Of a stretch of DNA of 64,000 nucleotides, positions 8,415 to 19,910 are shown in pieces (position 1 is the stretch's first letter; every line of letters begins with the position of its first letter). A program made the translations under genes and the position numbers. The stretch is from Streptomyces sp. NBC_01351 (GTDB taxonomy: Bacteria; Actinomycetota; Actinomycetes; Streptomycetales; Streptomycetaceae): the NCBI RefSeq assembly GCF_036237315.1, contig NZ_CP108356.1, positions 6,825,501-6,889,500 on the forward strand. The letters run 5' to 3'. The notes below the pieces were generated by a model. That model was not told where the DNA came from. It did not search any database and saw only the letters and a list, made by a program, of their open reading frames with translations.

Positions 8415-10211
8415 GTGGCAGCACCGAAGAAGGGCCGGCGGCCCACGGGGGCTCAGGGGAGGCCGGGGCGCGCCCTGGCGATCATCCTGATCGCGATGGT
8501 GGCGCTCACCGCGGGGATGTTCGTCTCCAAGCAGACGACTCCCCGGCTCGGCATCGACCTCGCGGGCGGCACGAGCATCACGCTCAAGGCCAAGAGCGAG
8601 CCCGGCAAGCCGGACGCGATCAACGAGACCAACATGAACACGGCGGTCGGCATCATCGAGCGCCGCGTCAACGGTCTCGGCGTCTCGGAGGCCGAGGTCC
8701 AGACGCAGGGCCGCGACCACATCATCGTGAACATCCCCAAGGGGATGAACGAGAAGCAGGCCCGCGAGCAGGTCGGCACCACCGCCCAGCTGTACTTCCG
8801 CCCGGTCCTCGCCTTCGCGGACGGCGCCCCCGTCGCCCCCGAGGGCACGCAGAGCCCGAGCCCCTCCGCGAGCGGTTCCGGCGCCCCCAAGGCCGAGGGC
8901 AGCAAGTCCCCGTCGGCCACCCCGTCGTCCAGCGCCACTTCCCAGGGCCGTGCGCTCAGCGAGGCCCTCAAGGCCCCCGCCGCCCCCACTCCCTCGCCCT
9001 CGGCGAGCGAGTCGAAGAAGGCAGACGACAGCAAGGCCACGCCGGGCGCTACCCCCGCCGCGACGCCGTCCGCGCCCCCTTCGGGTGACGAGGCAGCCGC
9101 GGCCGCCCTCCAGGCCAAGTTCGCCGCGCTCGACTGCACCGACGAGAAGCAGCGCACCGAGGTCAGCCAGGGCGTCAAGCCCGAGGACCCCGCGCTGGCC
9201 TGCGGCCTGCGAGGTGACACCTGGGGCAAGTGGGTCCTGGGCCCGGCCCAGGTCGACGGCCAGGACGTGAAGGACGCGAAGGGTGTCGTCGACCCCCAGC
9301 GCGGCATGTGGATCGTCACCATGCAGTTCACCGACAAGGGCGCCGACAAGTTCGCCAAGATCACCGGTGAGCTCGCGGCCAAGCAGTCGCCGCAGAACCA
9401 GTTCGCCATCGTGCTCGACGGTCAGGTCATCTCCGACCCGTCCGTGAGCCAGGCGCTGACCGGCGGCAACGCCGAGATCTCCGGTGGCTTCACCCAGGAG
9501 TCCGCCCAGGACCTGGGCAACATGCTCTCGTACGGCGCCCTGCCGCTCTCCTTCAGCGAGGACAGCGTCACCACCGTCACCGCCGCCCTCGGCGGCGAGC
9601 AGCTGCGCGCCGGCCTGATCGCCGGTGCGATCGGCCTGCTCCTCGTGGTGATCTACCTGCTGGTGTACTACCGCGGCCTGGCGTTCGTCGCGATCGTCAG
9701 CCTCCTGGTCTCCGCGATCCTCACCTACACGATCATGGCGCTGCTCGGCAAGGGCATCGGCTTCGCGCTGAACCTGCCCGCGGTCTGCGGCGCGATCGTC
9801 GCGATCGGCATCACGGCGGACTCGTTCATCGTGTACTTCGAGCGCATCCGGGACGAGATCCGCGAGGGCCGCACCCTGCGTCCGGCCGTCGAGCGTGCCT
9901 GGCCGCGTGCCCGGCGCACCATCCTGGTCTCCGACTTCGTGTCGTTCCTGGCGGCCGCGGTGCTGTTCATCGTCACCGTCGGCAAGGTGCAGGGCTTCGC
10001 CTTCACCCTGGGTCTGACCACCCTGCTCGACGTGGTGGTGGTGTTCCTCTTCACCAAGCCGATCATGACGCTGCTGGCGCGTACGAAGTTCTTCGCCAGC
10101 GGTCACCCGTGGTCCGGCCTCGACCCGAAGCGGCTCGGCGCCAAGCCTCCGCTGCGCCGGTCCCGCCGCACCGACTCCGCACCCGTCCCCGTCGACGCAA
10201 AGGAGGCGTGA
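8415..10211 (+). CDS. secD: Protein translocase subunit SecD
   Basis: RND-type membrane protein of 598 residues that with SecF pulls exported proteins across the membrane using the proton gradient. TM1 is at residues ~17-36, the conserved LGIDLAGGTSITLKA segment follows, and five C-terminal helices begin near residue 395. The large P1 domain contains a Ser/Pro/Ala/Lys-rich insertion (about residues 143-225) and two cysteines (ALDCTDE, ALACGLRG). The insertion makes the protein longer than many SecD proteins. GTG start; secF follows after three bases. Confidence 0.97.
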   Translation: MAAPKKGRRPTGAQGRPGRALAIILIAMVALTAGMFVSKQTTPRLGIDLAGGTSITLKAKSEPGKPDAINETNMNTAVGIIERRVNGLGVSEAEVQTQGRDHIIVNIPKGMNEKQAREQVGTTAQLYFRPVLAFADGAPVAPEGTQSPSPSASGSGAPKAEGSKSPSATPSSSATSQGRALSEALKAPAAPTPSPSASESKKADDSKATPGATPAATPSAPPSGDEAAAAALQAKFAALDCTDEKQRTEVSQGVKPEDPALACGLRGDTWGKWVLGPAQVDGQDVKDAKGVVDPQRGMWIVTMQFTDKGADKFAKITGELAAKQSPQNQFAIVLDGQVISDPSVSQALTGGNAEISGGFTQESAQDLGNMLSYGALPLSFSEDSVTTVTAALGGEQLRAGLIAGAIGLLLVVIYLLVYYRGLAFVAIVSLLVSAILTYTIMALLGKGIGFALNLPAVCGAIVAIGITADSFIVYFERIRDEIREGRTLRPAVERAWPRARRTILVSDFVSFLAAAVLFIVTVGKVQGFAFTLGLTTLLDVVVVFLFTKPIMTLLARTKFFASGHPWSGLDPKRLGAKPPLRRSRRTDSAPVPVDAKEA

Positions 10212-10214
10212 GAG

Positions 10215-11270
10215 ATGTCGAAGCTGGGAGATCTCGGCGCCAAGCTGTACCGCGGTGAGGTCGGCTACGACTTCGTCGGCAAGCGCTTTCTCTGGTACGG
10301 CGTTTCCATCCTGATCACCATCACGGCGATCGTGGCCCTGGCCGTTCAGGGCCTCAACATGGGCATCGAGTTCAAGGGCGGTGCCGTCTTCACCACCCCG
10401 AAGACGGCCGTCTCCGTCGCCACGGCGACCGAGGACGCGGAGAGGGCCTCGGGCCACGACGCGATCGTCCAGGAACTCGGCACCGGCGGCCTGCGCATCC
10501 AGATCTCCGGTCTGGACACCGACGCCGCGACCGACGTGAAGAAGAAGCTCGCCACCGACCTCAAGGTCAACGAGGCGGACATCAACGCGGACCTGGTCGG
10601 CCCCAGCTGGGGTGAGCAGATCGCCAACAAGGCCTGGACGGGCCTCGGGATCTTCATGGTCCTCGTGGTGATCTACCTGGCCATTGCGTTCGAGTGGCGG
10701 ATGGCGGTCGCGGCGCTGATCGCGCTGATCCACGACCTCACGATCACCGTCGGCATCTACGCCCTCGTCGGCTTCGAGGTCACGCCGGGCACGGTCATCG
10801 GTCTGCTCACGATCCTCGGTTACTCCCTCTACGACACCGTCGTCGTCTTCGACGGTCTCAAGGAGGGGTCGAAGGACATCACCAAGCAGACCCGCTACAC
10901 GTACAGCGAGATCGCCAACCGCAGCATCAACGGCACCCTGGTCCGCTCGATCAACACCACGGTCGTCGCGCTGCTCCCCGTCGGTGCGCTGCTGTTCATC
11001 GGCGGCGGCTTCCTGGGCGCCGGCATGCTGAACGACATCTCGCTGTCGCTGTTCGTGGGCCTCGCGGCCGGCGCCTACTCGTCGATCTTCATCGCGACCC
11101 CGCTGGTCGTGGACCTGAAGGAGCGCGAGCCGGCGATGAAGGCGCTGAAGAAGCGGGTGCTCGCGAAGCGGGCGTCCGCGGCGGCCAAGGGCGAGTCCGC
11201 GGACGAGGGCTACGACTCCGAGGACGAGCCGCAGGTCGTGGCGCAGGGCCGGTCGGGGCGGCGCCGGTGA
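10215..11270 (+). CDS. secF: Protein translocase subunit SecF
   Basis: A 351-residue partner of SecD with six transmembrane helices. The family signature GIEFKGGAVF lies after TM1 (residues ~50-59), and the LTILGYSLYDTVVVFD segment is in TM4. The C-terminal ~45 residues are a hydrophilic tail rich in Lys, Ala, Glu and Asp. The ATG is three bases after the secD stop. The TGA overlaps the apt GTG start (GTGA), tying purine salvage to this operon. Confidence 0.97.
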   Translation: MSKLGDLGAKLYRGEVGYDFVGKRFLWYGVSILITITAIVALAVQGLNMGIEFKGGAVFTTPKTAVSVATATEDAERASGHDAIVQELGTGGLRIQISGLDTDAATDVKKKLATDLKVNEADINADLVGPSWGEQIANKAWTGLGIFMVLVVIYLAIAFEWRMAVAALIALIHDLTITVGIYALVGFEVTPGTVIGLLTILGYSLYDTVVVFDGLKEGSKDITKQTRYTYSEIANRSINGTLVRSINTTVVALLPVGALLFIGGGFLGAGMLNDISLSLFVGLAAGAYSSIFIATPLVVDLKEREPAMKALKKRVLAKRASAAAKGESADEGYDSEDEPQVVAQGRSGRRR

Positions 11271-11821
11271 CGGCGATGCTGTCCGAGGGCGCGCGGGAGC
11301 TGCTGCTCAGCCGGATCAAGGACGTACCGGACTACCCGAAGCCGGGCGTGATGTTCAAGGACATCACCCCGCTGCTGGCGGACCCGGAGGCGTTCGCCGC
11401 GCTGACGGACGCGCTGGTGGAACTGGCCGCGCGGTACGGGGCGACGAAGATCGTCGGCCTGGAGGCGCGGGGGTTCATCCTGGCGGCTCCGGTGGCGGTC
11501 CAGGCCGGGATCGGCTTCGTGCCGGTGCGCAAGGCCGGGAAGCTGCCGGGGGCGACGCTGGCGCAGTCGTACGAGCTGGAGTACGGGACGGCGGAGATCG
11601 AGGTCCACGCGGAGGATCTGTCGGCGGGTGACCGGGTCATGGTCATCGACGACGTCCTGGCCACGGGTGGCACCGCCGAAGCCTCGCTGTCCCTGATCCG
11701 GCGAGCCGGGGCGGAGGTCGCCGGCGTGGCGGTCCTGATGGAGCTGTCGTTCCTGCCGGGCCGGGCCAAGCTGGCCGGCGCCCTGGCGGGGGCTCCGCTG
11801 GACGCGTTGATCGTGGTCTGA
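11267..11821 (+). CDS. apt: Adenine phosphoribosyltransferase
   Basis: A 184-residue type I phosphoribosyltransferase that converts adenine and PRPP to AMP. The PRPP-binding motif is VMVIDDVLATGGTAEAS, and the N-terminal substrate region is DYPKPGVMFKDITPLL. The start at the GTG overlapping the secF stop is chosen on coupling; ATG at 11276 (MLSEGARELL) is an alternative that removes three residues. The location between secDF and relA is conserved in Streptomyces. Confidence 0.95.
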   Translation: MTAMLSEGARELLLSRIKDVPDYPKPGVMFKDITPLLADPEAFAALTDALVELAARYGATKIVGLEARGFILAAPVAVQAGIGFVPVRKAGKLPGATLAQSYELEYGTAEIEVHAEDLSAGDRVMVIDDVLATGGTAEASLSLIRRAGAEVAGVAVLMELSFLPGRAKLAGALAGAPLDALIVV

Positions 11822-11881
11822 CCACTCTGTTTGCCGAGCGGCGGGTATCCGGGACGTCCCGGGTGCCCGCCGTTTCGCATG

Positions 11882-12076
11882 TGCGGCGCCGCTGCCGGGG
11901 GCCGGGCCCCCGGACCCTCCCCCAGACTCCGTCCGGGGGGACCCCCAGCTCCTCATACGCCGGCGGGGCTGAAATTGCCCTGCGGGCAATCCCCCGCAGC
12001 CGGAGGCTGAGGTCGGCCAAAATCCAGCCTCGCCGGCGTTTGAGGCGCGGGGTCCGGGGCGGAGCCCCGGCAACGG
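11882..12076. repeat. Modular palindromic intergenic repeat, copy B
   Basis: It lies between apt and relA. The left arm reads CCGGGGGCCGGGCCCCCGG, then CTCCCCCAGACTCCGTCCGG and GGGGACCCCCAG, then a diverged core (CTCATACGCCGGCGGGGCTG). The centre has a small ATTGCCC-TGC-GGGCAAT hairpin. The right arm is CCTCGCCGGCGTTTGAGGCG followed by CCGGGGCGGAGCCCCGG. Same architecture as copy A. Confidence 0.88.
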
Positions 12077-12180
12077 ACCGAGACGTTCGAGGCGTGGGCT
12101 CGGGGAACGGGGGAGCGGAACCCTCGCTACGATGGGTTATCCGGACCGGACACGGGCACCGGATCCGCTGAGGAGCGCTC

Positions 12181-14604
<2,424 letters not shown>

Positions 14605-14609
14605 GCACG

Positions 14610-14670
14610 CCTGCACGAAAGGCGGCCCCGGTACGCATCCCGCGTACCGGGGCCGCCCTTTTCGTGCAGG
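14610..14670. terminator. Bidirectional terminator between relA and the DUF349 gene
   Basis: GGCGGCCCCGGTACGC at 14621-14636 pairs perfectly with 14642-14657 around a five-base loop. The stem is extended outside by CCTGCACGAAA and TTTCGTGCAGG with a small bulge, giving A-runs and T-runs on both flanks. It serves convergent transcription of relA and the minus-strand gene. Confidence 0.9.
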
Positions 14671-14753
14671 CCACGCAAGCCATCAATTGAGCAACCCCCA
14701 CGGCGAGCAACCACCTCCGCGAGAGCGGCGGCGGTTTAGCCGCAAAGAGGTGC

Positions 14754-15983
14754 TCAGCCGCCGAACTCCTCCAGGCCCTTCAGCGCCTGGTCCAGCAGGG
14801 CCTGACGGCCTTCCAGCTCACGCGCCAGCTTGTCGGCCTTCGCGTTGTTGCCGGCCGCGCGGGCCGCGTCGATCTGCGTGCGCAGCTTGTCGACCGCCGC
14901 CTGGAGCTGACCCGTCAGACCGGCCGCACGCGCCCGCGCCTCCGGGTTCGTACGACGCCACTCGCCTTCCTCGGCCTCCTGGATCGCCCGCTCCACCGCG
15001 TGCATCCGGCCCTCGACCTTCGGCCGGGCGTCCCGCGGTACGTGGCCGATGGCCTCCCAGCGCTCGTTGAGCGAGCGGAACGCGGCACGGGCCGCCTTCA
15101 GGTCGGTGATCGGGACGAGCTTCTCGGCCTCGTCGGCCAGCTCTTCCTTCAGCTTCAGGTTCTCGACCTGCTCGGCGTCGCGCTCCGCGAACACCTCGCC
15201 GCGGGCCGCGAAGAACACGTCCTGCGCACCGCGGAAACGGTTCCACAGGTCGTCCTCGGACTCGCGCTGGGCGCGGCCCGCCGCCTTCCAGTCCGCCATC
15301 AGCTCGCGGTAGCGGGCGGCCGTCGGACCCCAGTCGGTCGACTTCGACAGCGACTCGGCCTCCGCGACCAGCTTCTCCTTCAGCTTGCGCGCGTCCTCGC
15401 GCTGCGCGTCCAGGGAGGCGAAGTGCGCCTTGCGCCGCTTGGAGAACGCGGAGCGGGCGTGCGAGAAGCGGTGCCACAGCTCGTCGTCCGACTTGCGGTC
15501 CAGGCGCGGCAGGCCCTTCCAGATGTCCACCAGTGCGCGCAGCCGCTCACCGGCGCTGCGCCACTGGTCGCTCTGCGCCAGCTGCTCGGCCTCGACGACC
15601 AGCGCGTCCTTGGCCGCACGGGCCTCGTCCGTCTGCTTGGCCTTCTGGACCTTGCGCTCCTCGCGCCGGGACTCGACGGTCGCGACCAGCTTGTCCAGCC
15701 GTACGCGCAGCGCGTCGAGGTCGCCCACGGCGTGGTGCTCGTCGACCTGCGTCCGCAGGTGGTCGATCGCCGTCTGCGCGTCCTTGGCGGACAGGTCGGT
15801 CGTCCGCACCCGCTTCTCGAGGAGGCCGATCTCGACCACCAGGCCCTCGTACTTGCGCTCGAAATAGGCCAGGGCCTCCTCAGGGGTGCCCGCCTGCCAC
15901 GAGCCGACGACCTTCTCGCCGTCGGAAGTACGCACGTACACGGTGCCCGTCTCGTCGACTCGGCCCCACGGGTCGCTGCTCAC
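14754..15983 (-). CDS. DUF349 domain protein
   Basis: A 409-residue protein of unknown molecular function. After an N-terminal segment (MSSDPWGRVDETGTVYVRTS, ~50 residues), it consists of several tandem DUF349-type helical repeats of ~70 residues, each with a W-x-x-x-G-type motif (DQWRSAGERLRALVDIWKGL; STDWGPTAARYRELMADWKA; LNERWEAIGHVPRD). The sequence is highly charged and predicted coiled-coil. In actinobacteria this gene lies beside relA. No membrane segment or enzyme motif is seen; a structural or RNA/protein-binding role is possible but unproven. Confidence 0.88.
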   Translation of the reverse strand: MSSDPWGRVDETGTVYVRTSDGEKVVGSWQAGTPEEALAYFERKYEGLVVEIGLLEKRVRTTDLSAKDAQTAIDHLRTQVDEHHAVGDLDALRVRLDKLVATVESRREERKVQKAKQTDEARAAKDALVVEAEQLAQSDQWRSAGERLRALVDIWKGLPRLDRKSDDELWHRFSHARSAFSKRRKAHFASLDAQREDARKLKEKLVAEAESLSKSTDWGPTAARYRELMADWKAAGRAQRESEDDLWNRFRGAQDVFFAARGEVFAERDAEQVENLKLKEELADEAEKLVPITDLKAARAAFRSLNERWEAIGHVPRDARPKVEGRMHAVERAIQEAEEGEWRRTNPEARARAAGLTGQLQAAVDKLRTQIDAARAAGNNAKADKLARELEGRQALLDQALKGLEEFGG

Positions 15984-16168
15984 AGCGCCTCCTCCACCTG
16001 ATGCCCTCAGAGGGGTTCACCCCCGGGCATCGTCCACAGTTTCCTGGGGCGGGCAGCGCCCGCCCTGCACAACGCCAACATAGGCGACCGCCGGGCCGGC
16101 TGTCCGCATCCCGCACGACGGAATCTCGGCGTACGGGGGGAAGCCGGCCGGGCCGGTGCCGCGTTCCG

Positions 16169-16951
16169 TCAGTTCTGGGTGACGGTGCCCTTCTCGATCT
16201 TCACGTCGTTCTTCGGGGCCCCGTCCTGGCCGCCGTCGGCCGTACCGGCCTTGGCGATGTCCTCCAGGACCTTCACACCGGCCGCGTTGATCGTGCCGAA
16301 GGGGGTGTACGAGGGCGGCAGTGGGCTGTCCTTGTAGACGAGGAAGAACTGGCTGCCGCCCGAGCCGGGCTGGCCGGTGTTGGCCATGGCCACCGTGCCC
16401 GCCGGGTAGACGACCTTGCCCTGATCGTTCGGCTTGCCGAGCGAGTCCAGGTTCTCGTCCGGGATGTTGTAGCCCGGTCCGCCCATGCCGGTGCCCTCGG
16501 GGTCACCGCACTGGAGCACGAAGATCCCGCCCGACGTCAGCCGGTGGCACTTCGTGTTGTCGAAGAATCCCTTGTCGGCGAGCGACTTGAAGGAGTTCAC
16601 GGTCTGCGGGGTCTTCGCCGCGTCCATCGCGAAGTTGATGTCGCCCGCGCTGGTCTTGAGGGCGAACGTGTACTTCGCCTTCTGGTCGATGGCCATCTCG
16701 GGAGACGGGGACTGCTTGGGCGTCGGCGCGGCCGACGGGGTCGCGGCCGGGTCCGCCGCTTGGTCCTTCGTGTCCTTGTCGAAGACGCCGCCCACGATGA
16801 GGCCGACCAGCGTCGCGACGACCACGGCCACCGCCGCGCCGATCACCGCCATGCGCCGGCGCGCCTTCTGCCGGGCCTCGGCCCGCCGCTGCTGCTGGCG
16901 CTCGTACTTCTCCCTGGCGAGCTGTCGCCGCCGCTGATCGCTCGTGACCAC
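16169..16951 (-). CDS. Membrane-anchored peptidyl-prolyl cis-trans isomerase (cyclophilin type)
   Basis: A 260-residue protein with a basic cytoplasmic N-terminus (~34 residues, rich in Arg and Gln), one membrane helix (residues ~35-55, MAVIGAAVAVVVATLVGLIVGG), a Pro/Ser/Thr linker and an extracytoplasmic cyclophilin domain. The core motifs GPGYNIPDE, GTVAMANTGQPGSGGSQFF and TPFGTI are present; substrate-pocket residues in MANTG...GSQFF are conserved. It should assist folding of exported proteins. Two cysteines (KCHRL and LQCGD) sit in the catalytic domain. GTG start. It is divergent from the next gene. Confidence 0.92.
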   Translation of the reverse strand: MVTSDQRRRQLAREKYERQQQRRAEARQKARRRMAVIGAAVAVVVATLVGLIVGGVFDKDTKDQAADPAATPSAAPTPKQSPSPEMAIDQKAKYTFALKTSAGDINFAMDAAKTPQTVNSFKSLADKGFFDNTKCHRLTSGGIFVLQCGDPEGTGMGGPGYNIPDENLDSLGKPNDQGKVVYPAGTVAMANTGQPGSGGSQFFLVYKDSPLPPSYTPFGTINAAGVKVLEDIAKAGTADGGQDGAPKNDVKIEKGTVTQN

Positions 16952-17104
16952 CGGGTCGTCTCCTTGTGCGTCTCTGGTACCGCTGTCCGGGCTGGGCTAG
17001 CCCGTACCGTATATGGGTTACCTGTGTAATGAGGGGCGCCGGTAGGCTCTGAGCAGCAGCATTCAGATCTGCGAGCTCCCGCCGGACGACGATTGAGGAC
17101 GAAC

Positions 17105-17827
17105 GTGCTGATTGCCGGATTCCCCGCCGGGGCCTGGGGGACCAACTGTTACGTGGTCGCCCCCGCCGCCGGTGAGGAGTGCGTCATCATCGACCCGGGC
17201 CACCAGGCCACCCAGGGTGTCGAGGAGACGCTGAAGAAGCATCGGCTCAAGCCCGTCGCGGTCGTCCTGACCCATGGCCACATCGATCATGTGGCCTCGG
17301 TCGTCCCGGTGTGCGGAGCACACGACGTACCGGCGTGGATCCACCCCGAGGACCGCTACATGATGAGCGACCCGGAGAAGGCCCTCGGCCGCTCCATCGG
17401 GATGCCGCTCATGGGCGAGCTGACCGTGGGGGAGCCGGACGACGTCCGCGAGCTGACGGACGGCGCCGGTCTGAAGCTGGCCGGCATGGACTTCTCCGTG
17501 GCGCACGCGCCCGGGCATACCAAGGGGTCGGTGACCTTCCGGATGCCCGAGTTGGCCGACGTACCGCCGGTCTTCTTCTCGGGTGACCTGCTCTTCGCCG
17601 GCTCCATCGGACGCACCGACCTGCCCGGCGGCTCCCACGCCGAGATGCTCGAGTCGCTGGCCCGCGTGTGCCTGCCGCTCGACGACTCGACCGTGGTGCT
17701 GTCCGGCCACGGTCCCCAGACCACCATCGGCCGCGAGCGCGTGACCAACCCGTACCTGCGGGAGGTCGCCGCCGGCCTGACAGCGACCCCCAGTGAGGGC
17801 GCGCCCGCTCCACGACGAGGAATGTGA
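17105..17827 (+). CDS. Metallo-beta-lactamase-fold hydrolase (glyoxalase II-like)
   Basis: A 240-residue MBL-fold protein. The metal-binding HXHXDH motif is HGHIDH at residues 57-62; further ligands are His in APGHTKGS, Asp in FFSGDLLF and a C-terminal His in VLSGHGPQ. It looks like the hydroxyacylglutathione hydrolase/GloB branch, common upstream of hisS in actinobacteria, whose substrate is unknown since these bacteria lack glutathione. The GTG at 17105 is chosen because GAGGA lies eight bases upstream; a TTG 12 bases earlier is a weaker alternative. Its 3' end lies only ten bases before the hisS start. Confidence 0.9.
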   Translation: MLIAGFPAGAWGTNCYVVAPAAGEECVIIDPGHQATQGVEETLKKHRLKPVAVVLTHGHIDHVASVVPVCGAHDVPAWIHPEDRYMMSDPEKALGRSIGMPLMGELTVGEPDDVRELTDGAGLKLAGMDFSVAHAPGHTKGSVTFRMPELADVPPVFFSGDLLFAGSIGRTDLPGGSHAEMLESLARVCLPLDDSTVVLSGHGPQTTIGRERVTNPYLREVAAGLTATPSEGAPAPRRGM

Positions 17828-17837
17828 CGAGAGTTTC

Positions 17838-19097
17838 GTGGCTACTTTCAAGGCCCCCAAGGGCACGTACGACCTGATCCCGCCGGTCTCGGTGAAGCAC
17901 CTGGCGGTACGCGAGGCCCTTTCGGCCCCGCTCCGGAATTCCGGCTACGGCTACATCGAGACGCCCGGCTTCGAAGACGTGGGTCTCTTCGCCCGGGGCG
18001 TGGGCGAGTCCACCGACATCGTCTCCAAGGAGATGTACGCCTTCGAGACCAAGGGCGGCGCCCAGCTGGCCCTGCGCCCCGAGGGCACGGCCTCGGTGCT
18101 GCGCGCGGCGCTGGAGGCGAGCCTGCACAAGAAGGGCAACCTCCCGGTCAAGCTCTGGTACTCGGGCTCGTACTACCGCTACGAGCAGCCGCAGGCGGGC
18201 CGCTACCGCCACTTCTCGCAGGTCGGTGCCGAGGCCATCGGTGCCGAGGACCCGGCGCTCGACGCCGAGCTGATCATCCTGGCCGACCAGGCGTACCGCT
18301 CGCTCGGCCTGCGCAACTTCCGGATCCTGCTGAACTCGCTGGGCGACAAGGAGTGCCGCCCGGTGTACCGGGAGGCACTGCAGGACTTCCTGCGCGGGCT
18401 GGACCTGGACGAGGAAACCGTCCGCCGGGCCGAGATCAACCCGCTGCGCGTCCTCGACGACAAGCGGAGGGACGTACAGAAGCAACTGGTCGGCGCGCCG
18501 ATGCTGCGGGACTACCTGTGTGACGCGTGCAAGGCGTACCACGAGGAGGTCCGGGCCCTGGTGACGGCGGCGGGGGTCGCCTTCGAGGACGACGAGAAGC
18601 TCGTGCGCGGGCTCGACTACTACACGCGGACCACGTTCGAGTTCGTCCACGACGGTCTGGGCTCGCAGTCCGCGGTGGGCGGCGGCGGCCGCTACGACGG
18701 CCTGTCCGAGATGATCGGCGGACCGGCCCTGCCGTCCGTGGGCTGGGCACTGGGAGTGGACCGTACGGTGCTCGCCCTTCAGGCCGAGGGCGTCACGCTG
18801 GACATCCCGGCGTCGACATCGGTGTTCGCGGTGGCCCTGGGCGAGGCCAAGCCGGCCGTGTTCGGGTTGATCACCGAGCTGCGCAAGGCGGGCGTCGCGG
18901 CGGACATGTCGTACGGAGGCAAGGGCCTCAAGGGCGCCATGAAGGACGCGAACCGCAGTGGTGCGCGCTTCGCGGTCGTCGTGGGCGACCGGGACCTCGC
19001 CGAGGGCGTCGTCCAGCTCAAGGACATGGAGTCCGGCGAGCAGGCGGCCGTGCCGGTCGCCGAGCTGGTCGAGACGGTCAAGGCCCGCCTGGCCTGA
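17838..19097 (+). CDS. hisS: Histidyl-tRNA synthetase
   Basis: A 419-residue class II aminoacyl-tRNA synthetase charging tRNA-His. Motif 2 is around [17 protein letters not shown], the histidine-binding segments [15 protein letters not shown] and GGGGRYDGL are intact, and motif 3 is [14 protein letters not shown]-terminal anticodon-binding domain follows from residue ~325. The GTG at 17838 is chosen as it gives the normal N-terminus [16 protein letters not shown]; the open frame runs 15 codons further upstream into the previous gene. Confidence 0.97.
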   Translation: MATFKAPKGTYDLIPPVSVKHLAVREALSAPLRNSGYGYIETPGFEDVGLFARGVGESTDIVSKEMYAFETKGGAQLALRPEGTASVLRAALEASLHKKGNLPVKLWYSGSYYRYEQPQAGRYRHFSQVGAEAIGAEDPALDAELIILADQAYRSLGLRNFRILLNSLGDKECRPVYREALQDFLRGLDLDEETVRRAEINPLRVLDDKRRDVQKQLVGAPMLRDYLCDACKAYHEEVRALVTAAGVAFEDDEKLVRGLDYYTRTTFEFVHDGLGSQSAVGGGGRYDGLSEMIGGPALPSVGWALGVDRTVLALQAEGVTLDIPASTSVFAVALGEAKPAVFGLITELRKAGVAADMSYGGKGLKGAMKDANRSGARFAVVVGDRDLAEGVVQLKDMESGEQAAVPVAELVETVKARLA

Positions 19098-19122
19098 CGG
19101 CCCCCGTCCCCGCGTCTCCCAT

Positions 19123-19172
19123 GCCGGCGGGGCTGGACGTGACCGCTGTGCGGCCGCTCCAGCCCCGCCGGC
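19123..19172. repeat. Short core copy of the palindromic repeat after hisS (copy C)
   Basis: GCCGGCGGGGCTGGA at 19123-19137 and its exact complement at 19158-19172, separated by 20 bases. This is the core module of the larger repeats without the flanking CCGGGG hairpins, and it lies 25 bases after the hisS stop. It probably acts as a hairpin terminator. Confidence 0.8.
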
Positions 19173-19260
19173 GTCCTTATCCCCAGCGAACGGTGGCCGC
19201 ACGGTCGGGTACGGCAGAATGGCCCGTGCTTGTTGACCTTGCAGATGTGGAGCGGGCGGT

Positions 19261-19878
19261 ATGACGACACGAGGTACGGACGCGGACACCGCCCCGAGGA
19301 CGACCGTCGGCGGCAGCCGGGCGTTCGCCCTGCTGCTCGTGATCACGGGGGCCATGGGTCTGCTCGCCGCCTGGGTGATCACGATCGACAAGTTCAAGCT
19401 GCTGGAGGACCCGAACTTCACCCCGGGCTGCAGCCTGAACCCGATCGTCTCCTGCGGCAACATCATGAAGAGCGACCAGGCGGCCGTCTTCGGCTTCCCG
19501 AACCCCATGCTCGGGCTCGTCGCCTACGGGATCGTGATCTGTGTCGGCATGAGTCTGCTGGCCGGGGCCCGGTTCAGCCGCTGGTACTGGCTGACGCTGA
19601 ACGCCGGCACCCTCTTCGGCGTCGTCTTCTGCGCCTGGCTCACGTACCAGTCGCTGTACAACATCAACTCGCTCTGCCTGTGGTGCTGCCTGGCCTGGGT
19701 CGCCACGATCTTCATGTTCTGGTACGTCACCGCCCACAACGTGCGCGAGGGGATGCTGCCGGCCCCCGGCTGGCTGAAGGCCTTCCTCGACGAGTTCGCC
19801 TGGGTGCCGCCCGTCCTGCACGTCGGGATCATCGGGATGCTGGTCCTGACCCGCTGGTGGGACTTCTGGACCTCGTAA
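19261..19878 (+). CDS. Vitamin K epoxide reductase (VKOR) family protein
   Basis: A 205-residue integral membrane protein with about five helices. It has the VKOR features: a periplasmic loop cysteine pair (PGCSLNPIVSCGN), the conserved Ser/Asn-containing FGFPNPMLGLVAYG region and the CxxC active site within LCLWCCLAW. Bacterial VKORs reoxidise DsbA-like proteins by passing electrons to quinone, so it should support disulfide formation outside the cell. An extra cysteine follows the CxxC. GGAGCGGG precedes the ATG. Confidence 0.93.
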   Translation: MTTRGTDADTAPRTTVGGSRAFALLLVITGAMGLLAAWVITIDKFKLLEDPNFTPGCSLNPIVSCGNIMKSDQAAVFGFPNPMLGLVAYGIVICVGMSLLAGARFSRWYWLTLNAGTLFGVVFCAWLTYQSLYNINSLCLWCCLAWVATIFMFWYVTAHNVREGMLPAPGWLKAFLDEFAWVPPVLHVGIIGMLVLTRWWDFWTS

Positions 19879-19910
19879 AGAGTGTCGGTGGGCTCGCATA
19901 GGCTTCCTGT

